64,000 nucleotides of DNA from Kitasatospora sp. MMS16-BH015 (GTDB lineage Bacteria > Actinomycetota > Actinomycetes > Streptomycetales > Streptomycetaceae). Below the pieces are notes generated by a model, which was given only the letters and a program-made list of their open reading frames with translations, was not told where the DNA came from and made no database searches. The translations under genes and the position numbers were made by a program. Of this stretch, positions 31,330-39,597 are shown in pieces (the first letter of the stretch is position 1; each line of letters starts with the position of its first letter). The stretch spans positions 6,076,001 through 6,140,000 of the forward strand of contig NZ_CP025394.1 in NCBI RefSeq assembly GCF_002943525.1, in the 5' to 3' direction.

Positions 31330-32763
31330 GTGCGCAACCGTCTGCTCGGCATCCTGCTCTCCCTGATGGCCTGCGTGCTGGCCGCCCTCGGGGTGCCGCT
31401 CGCCGTGGCCGTCGCCACCGCCGAGCAGAGCCGCGTCGGCCTGGACCGGATCGACGACGCCGCCCGCTTCGCCCAGGACCTGCCCACGGCCGCGGTCTCC
31501 TCCCTCGGCACCGCGCTCAAGGGCGAGACCACCCCCGACCCCGGGGACGCCGGCCGGCTGCGCGCCATCACCACCGAGGCGGCCCGCTACCAGGCCCTCT
31601 ACGGCATCCGGATCGGCGTCTTCCAGCGGGACGGCTCCGCGCTGGCCGTGGCCCCGGCCGACTGGCAGCTGCCCCGCACCGGCTTCGCCGCCCAGGCCTT
31701 CCAGGAGGCGCTGGACGGCCGCCGCAGCCACAACCCGCCCCAGGTCTGGCCCTGGACCCCGGAGCGCACCCTGACCGTGGCCGCACCGGTGGTGCGGGAC
31801 GGCGACGTGGTGGCCGTGGTGCTCACCGACTCGCCGACCGGCCCGCTGCGCTCGCGGATCCTGCACCGCTGGCTGCTGCTCGGCGCGGGCGAGGCGCTCG
31901 CGATGATCGTCGCCGTGCTGCTGGCCGTCCGGCTGACCGGCTGGGTGCTGCGCCCGGTCCGCACCCTGGACCGGGCCACCCACGACATCGCCACCGGCCG
32001 GATGAACGCCCGGGTCGGGGCCGGCCTCGGCCCGCCCGAGCTGCGCCGGCTGGCCCGCTCCTTCAACCACATGGCCGACAACGTGGTGCTCGCCCTGGAC
32101 CAGCAGCGGGCCTTCGTCGCCGACGCCTCGCACCAGCTGCGCAACCCGCTGGCCGCGCTGCTGCTCCGGGTCGAGCTGCTGGGCATGGAGCTGCCCGAGG
32201 GGCACGAGGAGGAGCTGACCGGGGTCCGCGAGGAGGGAGTCCGGCTGGCCCGGGTGCTGGACGACCTGCTCGGCCTGGCCACCGCCGAGCACGCCCGGCC
32301 GGAGCCCGAACGCACCGACCTCACCGCGCTGGTGCTGACCCGGATCGACAGCTGGCGGCCGGTGGCCGAGCAGCGCGGTATCCGGCTGGAGTGGGACGGC
32401 CCCGCCACGGCCGTCGGCCTGGCCGACCCGATCGGCCTGGGCAGCGCGCTGGACGCGGTGATCGACAACGCGCTCAAGTTCACCCCCGCCGAGGGCCGGG
32501 TCCGGCTCGGCATCGAGACCGACCGCCGGGAGGTCACCGTCACGGTCGCCGACTCCGGCCCCGGCCTCACCGAGGAGGAGCTGGCCCGGATCGGCGACCG
32601 GTTCTGGCGCAGCCCGCGCCACCAGAACGTGGACGGCTCCGGGCTCGGCCTCTCGATCGCCCGCACCCTGCTGCTGGCCGGCGGCGGCTCGCTCAGCTTC
32701 GACCGGGTGGAGCCGACCGGCCTCGCGGTGGGCCTGACGGTGCCGCGGCCCGCCAAGTCCTGA
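31330..32763 (+). CDS. gluK: Sensor histidine kinase GluK
   Basis: A 477-residue membrane kinase. Two helices (about 5-28 and 180-205, LLLGAGEALAMIVAVLLAV) bracket an extracellular sensor region of about 150 residues. A HAMP domain, the HisKA with His268 (DASHQLRNPLAAL) and the HATPase (VIDNALKFTPAEGR, DSGPGLTEEEL, GSGLGLSIARTLL) follow. GTG start 6 nt after the gluR stop, so co-transcribed. The extracellular region is the presumed glutamate sensor by analogy with S. coelicolor GluK. The gene ends 12 bp from the convergent TAXI gene. Confidence 0.85.
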   Translation: MRNRLLGILLSLMACVLAALGVPLAVAVATAEQSRVGLDRIDDAARFAQDLPTAAVSSLGTALKGETTPDPGDAGRLRAITTEAARYQALYGIRIGVFQRDGSALAVAPADWQLPRTGFAAQAFQEALDGRRSHNPPQVWPWTPERTLTVAAPVVRDGDVVAVVLTDSPTGPLRSRILHRWLLLGAGEALAMIVAVLLAVRLTGWVLRPVRTLDRATHDIATGRMNARVGAGLGPPELRRLARSFNHMADNVVLALDQQRAFVADASHQLRNPLAALLLRVELLGMELPEGHEEELTGVREEGVRLARVLDDLLGLATAEHARPEPERTDLTALVLTRIDSWRPVAEQRGIRLEWDGPATAVGLADPIGLGSALDAVIDNALKFTPAEGRVRLGIETDRREVTVTVADSGPGLTEEELARIGDRFWRSPRHQNVDGSGLGLSIARTLLLAGGGSLSFDRVEPTGLAVGLTVPRPAKS

Positions 32764-32775
32764 CGGTCGCGAGGT

Positions 32776-33786
32776 TCAGGGCTTGACCGAGCGGTAGTAG
32801 CGGCGGGCGCCCTCGTGCAGCGCCAGCGGGGCGGTGTAGACGGCGGTGCGCAGGTCGACCACCTGGGCGGCGTGCACCGAGGCGCCGATGTTGTCCCGGC
32901 TGTCCAGCACGCTGCGGGTGATGCCCTCGACCAGCCCCGGGTCCACGTCGTCCCGGGTGATCAGCAGATTGGGCACCGCCATGGTGGCCACGGCCGTCGG
33001 GGCCGGCTTCAGCTTCGGGTAGGCGTCGGCCGGGATGGTCGCGGCCCGGTAGGCGTCGGTGCCGCCGTGCTCCTGCTGGTGCACGCTCTCGGCCAGGTCG
33101 CCCAGCGGCACGATCCGGATCGGGTACTGTGCGCTGAGGTCGGTCAGCGCGGCGGTCGGCAGCCCGCCGGACCAGAAGAAGGCGTCCAGCCTGCCCGCCT
33201 GCAGGGCCGCCGCCGCGTCCGCGACGCCCAGCTTGGCGGGGTGGATGTCGGTGTCCGGGTTCAGCCCGGCGCCGGCCAGCAGCTTCTTGGCCACCAGCGC
33301 CACCCCGGACCGGTCCTGCCCGATCCCGACCGTCAGCCCGCGCAGGTCCTTGGCCGAGTGCACCGGCGAATCCGCCGGCACCACCAGCTGGAGGTAGTCG
33401 TCGTAGAGCCGGGCGATCGCGCGCAGCCGGTCCTTGCCCGGCCCCTGGTAGGCGGCCACCGAGTCCGCGGTGGCGATCGCGAAGCTGTCCCGCCCCGAGA
33501 GCACCCGGTCGATGTTGTCGATCGACCCCTCGGAGTTGTCCAGCCGCAGCCGCACCCCGGGCAGGTCGGTGGCCAGCGACTGGCTCAGCAGCTTCCCGTA
33601 CCGGTCGTACACCCCCTGGGACACCCCGGTCGCGAACCCGGACACCCCCGTCGGGTAGCCCGGGTCCCGCGTCGCCGAGTACCACCAGCCCGCCCCGGCG
33701 CCCACCAGCAGCACCAGGACGGCGGCGGCCCGGCAGAGCCTGCTGCGGGCGGCCGCCCGCAGCAGGGTGCCGGGGGTGGAAGTCAT
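32776..33786 (-). CDS. TAXI-family TRAP transporter solute-binding protein
   Basis: A 336-residue exported protein. The N-terminal hydrophobic segment (AAAVLVLLVGAGAGWWYS) has no lipobox Cys. The TAXI fold contains GSIDNIDRVLSGRDSFAIATADSVAAYQG, LRAIARLYDDYLQLVVPADS and DLRGLTVGIGQDRSGVAL. TAXI proteins deliver substrates such as glutamate to TRAP permeases, but no TRAP membrane subunit lies nearby. The partner is therefore elsewhere, or the protein is a stand-alone sensor. It converges on gluK with a 12-bp gap. Confidence 0.82.
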   Translation of the reverse strand: MTSTPGTLLRAAARSRLCRAAAVLVLLVGAGAGWWYSATRDPGYPTGVSGFATGVSQGVYDRYGKLLSQSLATDLPGVRLRLDNSEGSIDNIDRVLSGRDSFAIATADSVAAYQGPGKDRLRAIARLYDDYLQLVVPADSPVHSAKDLRGLTVGIGQDRSGVALVAKKLLAGAGLNPDTDIHPAKLGVADAAAALQAGRLDAFFWSGGLPTAALTDLSAQYPIRIVPLGDLAESVHQQEHGGTDAYRAATIPADAYPKLKPAPTAVATMAVPNLLITRDDVDPGLVEGITRSVLDSRDNIGASVHAAQVVDLRTAVYTAPLALHEGARRYYRSVKP

Positions 33787-33896
33787 GCGCTGGAGTGTGC
33801 CAGGCCCGGGCCGTCAATGGGAGGGGGTTGCCGGGCCCGTCCCCGGGGGACGGTGCGGTTCCCGGGAGACGGTGCGGGGAGCGGGCCGCCGTCTCG

Positions 33897-33902
33897 TACC
33901 CT
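33897..33902 (+). promoter_or_regulatory. Candidate -10 (TACCCT) for leaderless miaB
   Basis: TACCCT ends 7 nt before the miaB GTG, with no ribosome binding site, so transcription would begin at the start codon. Confidence 0.45.
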
Positions 33903-33909
33903 TGGGTCC

Positions 33910-35445
33910 GTGGGTACGAGCCAGGATTCCAAGAGCTACAAGGTCGTCACGTACGGCTGTCAGATGAACGTGCACGACTCCGAGCGGCTCTCCGGCCTGC
34001 TCGAAGGGGCCGGGTACGTCAAGGCCACCGAGCAGGAGACCGACCCTGACCTGGTGGTCTTCAACACCTGCGCGGTGCGCGAGAACGCCGACAACAAGCT
34101 GTACGGCAACCTCGGCCAGCTCGCCCCGGCGAAGACCCGGAACAAGGCCATGCAGATCGCCGTCGGCGGCTGCCTGGCCCAGAAGGACCGCGAGACCATC
34201 GTGCAGCGGGCCCCCTGGGTCGACGTGGTCTTCGGCACCCACAACATCGGGCACCTGCCCGCCCTCCTGGAGCGCGCCGCCGTCGAGCGCAAGGCCCAGG
34301 TGGAGATCCTGGAGTCGCTGGAGACCTTCCCCTCCACCCTCCCCACCCGCCGCGAGTCCGCGTACGCGGCCTGGGTCGCGATCTCGGTCGGCTGCAACAA
34401 CACCTGCACCTTCTGCATCGTGCCGGCGCTGCGCGGCAAGGAGGAGGACCGCCGTCCCGGCGACGTGCTCGCCGAGATCGAGGCGCTGGTCGGCGAGGGC
34501 GTGATCGAGGTCACCCTGCTCGGCCAGAACGTCAACTCCTACGGCTCCGACCTGGGCGACCGGCAGGCCTTCTCCAAGCTGCTGCGCGCCGCCGGGCAGA
34601 TCGAGGGCCTGGAGCGGATCCGCTTCACCTCCCCGCACCCGCGCGACTTCACCGACGACGTGATCGCCGCGATGGCCGAGACGCCGAACGTGATGCACCA
34701 GCTGCACATGCCGCTGCAGTCCGGCTCGGACACCGTGCTCAAGGCGATGAAGCGGTCGTACCGCCAGGAGCGGTTCCTCTCGATCATCCGCAAGGTCCGG
34801 GAGGCGATGCCGGACGCGGCGATCTCCACCGACATCATCGTGGGCTTCCCCGGTGAGACGGAGGAGGACTTCGAGCAGACCATGCACGTGGTCCGCGAGG
34901 CCCGCTTCGCCAACGCCTTCACCTTCCAGTACTCCAAGCGGCCCGGTACCCCGGCCGCCGAGATGGAGGGCCAGATCCCCAAGGCCGTGGTGACCGAGCG
35001 GTACAACCGCCTGATCGCCCTCCAGGAGGAGATCTCCTGGGAGGAGAACAAGAAGCAGGTCGGCCGGATTTTGGAGGTGCTGGTCTCCGAGGGCGAGGGC
35101 AAGAAGGACGACCAGACCGACCGCCTCTCCGGCCGGGCCCCCGACAACCGCCTGGTGCACTTCAACCCGAGCTTGCGAGGGTTGAACGACCAGCAGAGCA
35201 CCCGGCCGTCGGAGCCCGTCCGCCCCGGCGACGTGGTCACGGTCGAGATCACGTACGCGGCCCCGCACCACCTCCTGGCGGAGGGCCCGACCCTCGCCGT
35301 CCGCCGGACGCGGGCGGGCGACGCGTGGGAGAAGCGGCAGGCCGCCCCGGCGGCGAAGCCGGCCGGCGTGATGCTCGGTCTCCCGACGATCGGTGCACCG
35401 AAGCCGCCGGCGGCGGCCCCGGCGGGCGACTGCTGCGGGGCGTGA
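33910..35445 (+). CDS. miaB: tRNA-2-methylthio-N6-dimethylallyladenosine synthase MiaB
   Basis: A 511-residue radical-SAM methylthiotransferase that adds a methylthio group to i6A37 of tRNA. UPF0004-domain cysteines are Cys17 (YGCQMN), Cys54 (NTCAVRENA) and Cys88 (GGCLAQ). The radical-SAM triplet is Cys162, Cys166 and Cys169 (CNNTCTFCIVPALRGKEEDR). A TRAM domain lies near 390-450. The C-terminus is an Ala/Pro-rich extension ending DCCGA. GTG start chosen by alignment with the family (GTSQDSKSYKVVTYGCQMN) and by the -10 just upstream. The partner gene miaA, which makes the i6A substrate, is at 36680. Confidence 0.95.
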   Translation: MGTSQDSKSYKVVTYGCQMNVHDSERLSGLLEGAGYVKATEQETDPDLVVFNTCAVRENADNKLYGNLGQLAPAKTRNKAMQIAVGGCLAQKDRETIVQRAPWVDVVFGTHNIGHLPALLERAAVERKAQVEILESLETFPSTLPTRRESAYAAWVAISVGCNNTCTFCIVPALRGKEEDRRPGDVLAEIEALVGEGVIEVTLLGQNVNSYGSDLGDRQAFSKLLRAAGQIEGLERIRFTSPHPRDFTDDVIAAMAETPNVMHQLHMPLQSGSDTVLKAMKRSYRQERFLSIIRKVREAMPDAAISTDIIVGFPGETEEDFEQTMHVVREARFANAFTFQYSKRPGTPAAEMEGQIPKAVVTERYNRLIALQEEISWEENKKQVGRILEVLVSEGEGKKDDQTDRLSGRAPDNRLVHFNPSLRGLNDQQSTRPSEPVRPGDVVTVEITYAAPHHLLAEGPTLAVRRTRAGDAWEKRQAAPAAKPAGVMLGLPTIGAPKPPAAAPAGDCCGA

Positions 35446-35455
35446 TCTTGTCTTA

Positions 35456-35611
35456 AGGGGCGCGGGGAACTGCGCGAAGCGGAAGAAGCGCGCCTCAAAG
35501 ATCGCAACGATGCCCACTTGCACCGTCATCGGATAGTGCAGGTGGGCATCGGCGTAAGACAGCGGCAGAGTGCAGGGTGGGCCGCGCCGTTCCCCGCGCC
35601 CCTGATGGTGC
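35456..35611 (+). repeat. Dispersed nested inverted-repeat element, copy 4
   Basis: Left arm AGGGGCGCGGGGAAC from 35456, right arm GTTCCCCGCGCCCCT ending at 35603. The inner inverted pair is GATGCCCAC (35509-35517) and GTGGGCATC (35542-35550) around TTGCACCGTC and GATAGTGCA. It starts 10 nt after the miaB stop, with the GAACTGCGCG arm in the sense of miaB. Nearly identical to copy 5. Confidence 0.92.
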
Positions 35612-35632
35612 GGTCCGTGGTTAAGTGAGCGC

Positions 35633-36331
35633 ATGCTTGTAGCCGCTGCCATCTGCCCCTGTCCGCCGTTGCTCGTGCCCGAGGTCGCCGTCGGCGCGGC
35701 CGGGGAGCTGGACGGGCTGCGGGCCGCCTGTGAGGAGGCGGTCGGGGCCGTGCTGGCGGCGGGGCCGGAGCTGTTGGTGGTGGTCGGACCCGGGCCGAAG
35801 GGCGGGGTGTGGACCGAGGGCGGGGCCGGGACGTTCCGGGGGTACGGGGTGCCCGTGGACGTGCGGCTGCCGTCCGGTGGGGTGGAGGGGCCGGAGCTGG
35901 CGCCCTCGCTGACCGTGGGGGCCTGGCTGCTGGAGCGGGCGGCGACCGCCCTGCCCACGCATGCGGTCGCCGTGCCGGAGGACGCCCCCACCGCCCGGCT
36001 GCTCGGGCTCGGCGAGGGGCTGGCCGAGCTCGCTGACCGGGTCGGGCTGCTGGTGCTGGGCGGCGGGAGCGCCCGCCGGTCGGTCAAGGCGCCGGGGTAC
36101 TACGACGAGCGGGCCGAGGCGTACGACGCGGAGCTCGCCAAGGCGCTGGGCAGCGCCGACCTCGCGGCGCTGGAGGCCCTGGACCCGGGCCTGGCCGCCG
36201 AGCTGATGGTCGACGGCCGGGCGCCCTGGCAGGTGCTGGCCGGAGCCGCGCGCGGCACCGCGCTGACGGCACGGCTGAGCCACGACGAAGCGCCGTACGG
36301 GGTCGGCTACCTCGTCGCGAGCTGGGGCTGA
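35633..36331 (+). CDS. Class III extradiol dioxygenase LigB-like domain protein
   Basis: A 232-residue protein related to the catalytic subunit B of LigB-type extradiol ring-cleavage dioxygenases (MLVAAAICPCPPLLVPEV, ELLVVVGPGPKGGVW, LLVLGGGSARRS). The iron-ligand His pattern of authentic LigB enzymes is not clear: HA occurs in LPTHAVAV, and the N-terminal histidines are replaced by CPCPP. Activity is therefore uncertain. The same gene sits between miaB and miaA in other streptomycetes, from memory; its role is unknown. The start ATG is 20 nt after a repeat element. Confidence 0.7.
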   Translation: MLVAAAICPCPPLLVPEVAVGAAGELDGLRAACEEAVGAVLAAGPELLVVVGPGPKGGVWTEGGAGTFRGYGVPVDVRLPSGGVEGPELAPSLTVGAWLLERAATALPTHAVAVPEDAPTARLLGLGEGLAELADRVGLLVLGGGSARRSVKAPGYYDERAEAYDAELAKALGSADLAALEALDPGLAAELMVDGRAPWQVLAGAARGTALTARLSHDEAPYGVGYLVASWG

Positions 36332-36337
36332 GGCCGG

Positions 36338-36574
36338 TCAGCCTGCGGCGGGGCCCTCGTCCTTGGGCTTGGCGGCGAAGCCGTCGACCGCGTCCTTGGC
36401 CTTGCTGGTGCCCTGCTCGATCTTGTCGGTGTACTTGTGCTTGGTCGCCTTGTCGACCGCCGCACCGGCCTTCTCCATCACCTCGTCGATCTTCTCGTTG
36501 TGCTTGCCCGCCAGCTCGCTGGCCTTCTCCTTGAGCTCCTCGGCCTTGCCCTTGAGGGTGTCCTTCAGGCTCAT
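36338..36574 (-). CDS. MT0933-like antitoxin family protein (putative)
   Basis: A 78-residue Lys/Glu/Ala-rich helical protein (MSLKDTLKGKAEELKEKASE, KYTDKIEQGTSKAKDAVDG). It resembles the Pfam MT0933_antitox family and also CsbD/LEA-like stress proteins. No partner toxin is next to it, so a toxin-antitoxin function is not supported locally. ATG at 36574 has GGAGAG upstream; the longer frame from 36619 lacks a ribosome binding site. Its stop lies 6 bp from the end of the convergent LigB-like gene. Confidence 0.7.
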   Translation of the reverse strand: MSLKDTLKGKAEELKEKASELAGKHNEKIDEVMEKAGAAVDKATKHKYTDKIEQGTSKAKDAVDGFAAKPKDEGPAAG

Positions 36575-36667
36575 GGCGGTCTCTCCATCCACGGTCGGCG
36601 AACCAGTCAAATCACCCATATCCTTCCACGATCACCCGCTCCGACACGCGTGATCCCGGCCTTTTGC

Positions 36668-36673
36668 GAGACT
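36668..36673 (+). promoter_or_regulatory. Candidate extended -10 (TGC-GAGACT) for leaderless miaA
   Basis: GAGACT, preceded by TGC, ends 6 nt before the miaA GTG. No ribosome binding site is visible. Confidence 0.4.
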
Positions 36674-36679
36674 TGAGCC

Positions 36680-37618
36680 GTGACCAGCACTCCCGCCCTC
36701 CCGCCCCGCGTCGTCTCCGTGGTCGGCGCCACCGCCGCCGGCAAGTCCGACCTGGCCGTCGCCATCGCCCGCACGCTCGGCGGCGAGGTGCTCAACACCG
36801 ACTCGATGCAGCTCTACCGGGGCATGGACATCGGCACCGCCAAGCTGACCATGGCCGAGCGCGGCGGCATCCCGCACCACCTGCTGGACATCTGGGACGT
36901 GACCGAGGCCGCCAGCGTGGCCGAGTACCAGCGGCTGGCCCGGGCCGAGATCGACCGGCTGCTGGCCCAGGGCCGTACGCCGGTGCTGGTCGGCGGCTCC
37001 GGGCTGTACGTCCGGTCGGCGATCGACGAGATGGAGTTCCCCGGCACCGACCCGGCGATCCGGGCCCGCCTGGAGGAGGAGCTGGCCGCCGTCGGCCCCT
37101 GGGAGCTGCACCAGCGGCTCGCCGGGCTCGACCCGGCCGCGGCCGAGGCCATCCTGACCAGCAACGGCCGGCGGATCGTCCGCGCGCTGGAGGTCATCGA
37201 GCTCACCGGCCGCCCGTTCACCGCGAGCCTGCCGACCAACACGGCGGTGTACGACACCGTGCAGATCGGCGTGGCGCTGCCCCGGCCCGAGCTGGACGAG
37301 CGGATCACGCTGCGGGTGGACCGGATGTGGGCGGCCGGTCTGCTCGACGAGGTGCGGGAGCTGGAGAAGATCGGCCTGCGCGAGGGGCTGACCGCCTCCC
37401 GGGCGCTCGGCTACCAGCAGGTGCTGGCCCATTTCGCGGGCGAGTGCACCGAGGAGGAGGCCAAGGCCGAAACCGTTCGCGCAACCAAGCGATTCGCCCG
37501 CCGCCAGGAGTCCTGGTTCCGCCGGGACGACCGGATCCACTGGCTCGACCGCCCGGCCGGGGCCGACCCGGCGGAGCTGCTCGGACGCTCACTGGAGCTG
37601 ATTGCGCGTCAGGTCTGA
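36680..37618 (+). CDS. miaA: tRNA dimethylallyltransferase MiaA
   Basis: A 312-residue enzyme that prenylates A37 of UNN-reading tRNAs. P-loop VVGATAAGKSDLAVAIA (about 12-28); substrate-binding NTDSMQLYRGMDIGTAKLT and PHHLLDIWD; tRNA-binding TASRALGYQQVL; C-terminal TKRFARRQESWFRRD. GTG start fits the family N-terminus. It supplies the substrate for MiaB. Divergent from the antitoxin-like gene. Confidence 0.95.
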   Translation: MTSTPALPPRVVSVVGATAAGKSDLAVAIARTLGGEVLNTDSMQLYRGMDIGTAKLTMAERGGIPHHLLDIWDVTEAASVAEYQRLARAEIDRLLAQGRTPVLVGGSGLYVRSAIDEMEFPGTDPAIRARLEEELAAVGPWELHQRLAGLDPAAAEAILTSNGRRIVRALEVIELTGRPFTASLPTNTAVYDTVQIGVALPRPELDERITLRVDRMWAAGLLDEVRELEKIGLREGLTASRALGYQQVLAHFAGECTEEEAKAETVRATKRFARRQESWFRRDDRIHWLDRPAGADPAELLGRSLELIARQV

Positions 37619-37678
37619 CGTAATCCGGCCATCGGCCGATGCATTTGCAGGTGCAGGACGAACCGGCGGTTACGGCCG

Positions 37679-37690
37679 CATCACGTGATG
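37679..37690. other. 12-bp palindrome in the miaA/membrane-protein gap
   Basis: CATCACGTGATG is a perfect palindrome in the 217-bp gap after miaA; ATCGGCCGAT (37631-37640) is another. Either could be an operator, but no regulator is known for it. Confidence 0.35.
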
Positions 37691-37835
37691 GCCACGGATC
37701 ACCCGAGTAACCCGTGCGACGCCTCGTCCGCGACCCTGGACATGCCATCATCGGGAGCACCAGAGGTCGGTCACGCGGGCCGTCCTCTCCGCTCACGGGT
37801 CGTCGGGCCCGTGTCGAACCGTCAGGGGAGGCCGC

Positions 37836-38318
37836 GTGTCGACGGGTACCGGCCCCGAGACCGAGCAGCTGTCGCACGAGGCCGACAGCGCCGAACTCGC
37901 CCTGCCCGTCGAACTGGTGCCGACCTCCTACGCGATCGCGCTGCCCGCCCTGCCCGGCCACGCCGCGCCCGGCGTGGTGCACGAGCGGGAGATCCGGCCG
38001 CGCCGCCGGCTGCGGTGGTGGCAGATCCTGCCGATCGCCCTGCTGGCCACCCTCGGCTCGCTGATGTTCGCCTTCCCGCTCGCCTTCGGCTCCAACGACA
38101 GCGCCTCCTCGATGGTCGGCATGCTCGGGCTGCTGCTCACCGCGGCCTCGCTCGGCTGGGGCGCGATGGCGGCCCGGGTGGCCGGGTACAAGTGGCCCGG
38201 CGTGCCGCGCCGGGGCAGCGGGCTGCGGGCCGGCCGCAAGGCGCTGGTGCTTTACACCCTCTCGGTCGTGGTGGCCATCGCGCTCGCCGTCTGGCGGGTC
38301 GTGCACCTGCGCGGCTGA
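37836..38318 (+). CDS. Hypothetical three-to-four-helix membrane protein
   Basis: A 160-residue protein. The hydrophilic N-terminal 65 residues are followed by ILPIALLATLGSLMFAFPLAF, SSMVGMLGLLLTAASLGWGAM and LVLYTLSVVVAIALAVWRVV as membrane helices. GTG start after AGGGGAGG. No known domain is recognised. It sits between miaA and dapF, a position where streptomycetes carry a conserved membrane protein. Function unknown. Confidence 0.75.
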   Translation: MSTGTGPETEQLSHEADSAELALPVELVPTSYAIALPALPGHAAPGVVHEREIRPRRRLRWWQILPIALLATLGSLMFAFPLAFGSNDSASSMVGMLGLLLTAASLGWGAMAARVAGYKWPGVPRRGSGLRAGRKALVLYTLSVVVAIALAVWRVVHLRG

Positions 38319-38379
38319 GCCGCGCCCGGGCCGTCTCAGCAGGCGGTCGCCGGGTTCTCCGGCGGGCGGGGGCGGTCAG

Positions 38380-38385
38380 TACCAT
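38380..38385 (+). promoter_or_regulatory. Candidate -10 (TACCAT) for leaderless dapF
   Basis: TACCAT ends 7 nt before the dapF GTG, the same spacing as seen for rimO and miaB; no ribosome binding site intervenes. Confidence 0.45.
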
Positions 38386-38392
38386 CGGCGGT

Positions 38393-39253
38393 GTGAGCGC
38401 ATCCACCACCTCGGGCCTGCCCTTCCTCAAGGGCCACGGCACCCAGAACGACTTCGTGATCATCCCCGACCTCGACGGGGCCCTCGACCTGGGCCCGGAG
38501 GCCGTCGCCCGGCTCTGCGACCGGCGGGCCGGGATCGGGGCCGACGGGGTGCTGCGGGTGGTCCGGGCCGCCGCCGATCCGGCCTCCGCCGGGCTGGCCG
38601 ACCAGGCCGAGTGGTTCATGGACTACCGCAACGCCGACGGGTCGATCGCCGAGATGTGCGGCAACGGCGTCCGGGTCTTCGCCCGCTACCTGGTCGAGGC
38701 CGGCCTGGCCAAGGCCGGCGCCTTCCCGGTCGCCACCCGGGCCGGCATCCGCCAGGTCACCGTCCGGGACGACGGCCTGGTCACCGTGGACATGGGCCGG
38801 GCCGTCCTGCCCGGCCCGGACGGCATCACCGTCACCGTCGGCGAGCACCACTGGCCGGCCGTCAACGTCAACATGGGCAACCCGCACGCCGTCGCCTTCG
38901 TCGCCGACCTCGCCGACGCCGGCCGGCTCTTCGACGCCCCCGAGGTGGCCCCGGCCACCGCCTACCCCGATGGCGTCAACGTCGAGTTCGTGGTGGACCG
39001 CGGCCCGCGGCACGTCGCCATGCGGGTGCACGAGCGCGGCTCCGGCGAGACCCGCTCCTGCGGCACCGGCACCTGCGCGGTGGCCGTCGCGACGGCCCGC
39101 CGCGACGGCCTCGACCCCGCAGTCACCGGCGAAGCCGTCACCCACACCGTGGACGTCCCGGGCGGCCGCGTCACGATCACCGAGCACCCGGACGGCCGGA
39201 TCGAGATGACCGGCCCGGCGGAGATCGTCGCCACGGGGACAGTGAACTTCTGA
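38393..39253 (+). CDS. dapF: Diaminopimelate epimerase DapF
   Basis: A 286-residue enzyme converting LL- to meso-diaminopimelate for lysine and cell-wall synthesis. The two catalytic Cys lie in EMCGNGVRVFAR and SCGTGTCAVAVA. Substrate-binding FLKGHGTQNDFV and NMGNPHAVAFV are also present. GTG start fits the family. Streptomycetes have LL-DAP in their wall, so this enzyme is placed at the branch to lysine and meso-DAP. A repeat element begins 13 nt after the stop. Confidence 0.95.
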   Translation: MSASTTSGLPFLKGHGTQNDFVIIPDLDGALDLGPEAVARLCDRRAGIGADGVLRVVRAAADPASAGLADQAEWFMDYRNADGSIAEMCGNGVRVFARYLVEAGLAKAGAFPVATRAGIRQVTVRDDGLVTVDMGRAVLPGPDGITVTVGEHHWPAVNVNMGNPHAVAFVADLADAGRLFDAPEVAPATAYPDGVNVEFVVDRGPRHVAMRVHERGSGETRSCGTGTCAVAVATARRDGLDPAVTGEAVTHTVDVPGGRVTITEHPDGRIEMTGPAEIVATGTVNF

Positions 39254-39266
39254 GGGGCGTAAAGCC

Positions 39267-39425
39267 AGGGGCGCGGGGAACTGCGCGAAGCGGAAGAAGC
39301 GCGCCTCGCAGCCTCGCAGAGATGCCCACTTGCACCGTCCACGGATAGTGCACGTGGGCATCTGCGTAAGACAGCGACAGAGTGCATGGTGGGCCGCGCC
39401 GTTCCCCGCGCCCCTGATAGTGCAA
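39267..39425 (+). repeat. Dispersed nested inverted-repeat element, copy 5
   Basis: The clearest copy. Left arm AGGGGCGCGGGGAAC from 39267; right arm GTTCCCCGCGCCCCT ending at about 39415, then GATAGTGCAAG. Inner arms GATGCCCACTTGCAC (39321-39335) and GTGCACGTGGGCATC (39348-39362). It lies directly after dapF with the GAACTGCGCG arm in its sense. Confidence 0.93.
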
Positions 39426-39439
39426 GTGACCCGAGCCCT

Positions 39440-39470
39440 GCAGAAGAAGCCTGCCTTCCCCGCGCCCCTA
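39440..39470 (+). repeat. Remnant of dispersed element
   Basis: GCAGAAGAAGCC followed by TTCCCCGCGCCCCTA matches the arm core plus the AGAAGAAGC tract of the element. It lies 15 bp after copy 5 and probably is a decayed or partial second copy. The rest of the 344-bp gap between dapF and rshA is rshA leader with GGAGG at 39588. Confidence 0.6.
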
Positions 39471-39597
39471 CTGCCTAATCCCCCCGATCGGGTGATGGTG
39501 GTCGCGGAGGGGGAGCAGGCGGTCGCGGAACGTGTTGTGCTCGGTAGCATGGACCACCGGGTCGGGCGTCGCCTCGGTGCTGCTGCCGGAGGTGCAG

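Noticed and set aside
27089..33786. TRAP transporter operon around the TAXI protein
   Set aside because: No TRAP membrane subunit is encoded nearby; the adjacent transporter is an ABC system for glutamate.
35510..35536. Micro-ORFs in the repeat cores (MPTCTVIG, MPTCTVHG, MTTCTING...) at 35510, 39322 and 52722
   Set aside because: No ribosome binding site, variable length between copies and absent from copies 1-3; the similarity follows from the palindrome.
36338..36574. Complete toxin-antitoxin pair
   Set aside because: Only an antitoxin-like helical protein is seen; neither neighbour resembles a toxin.
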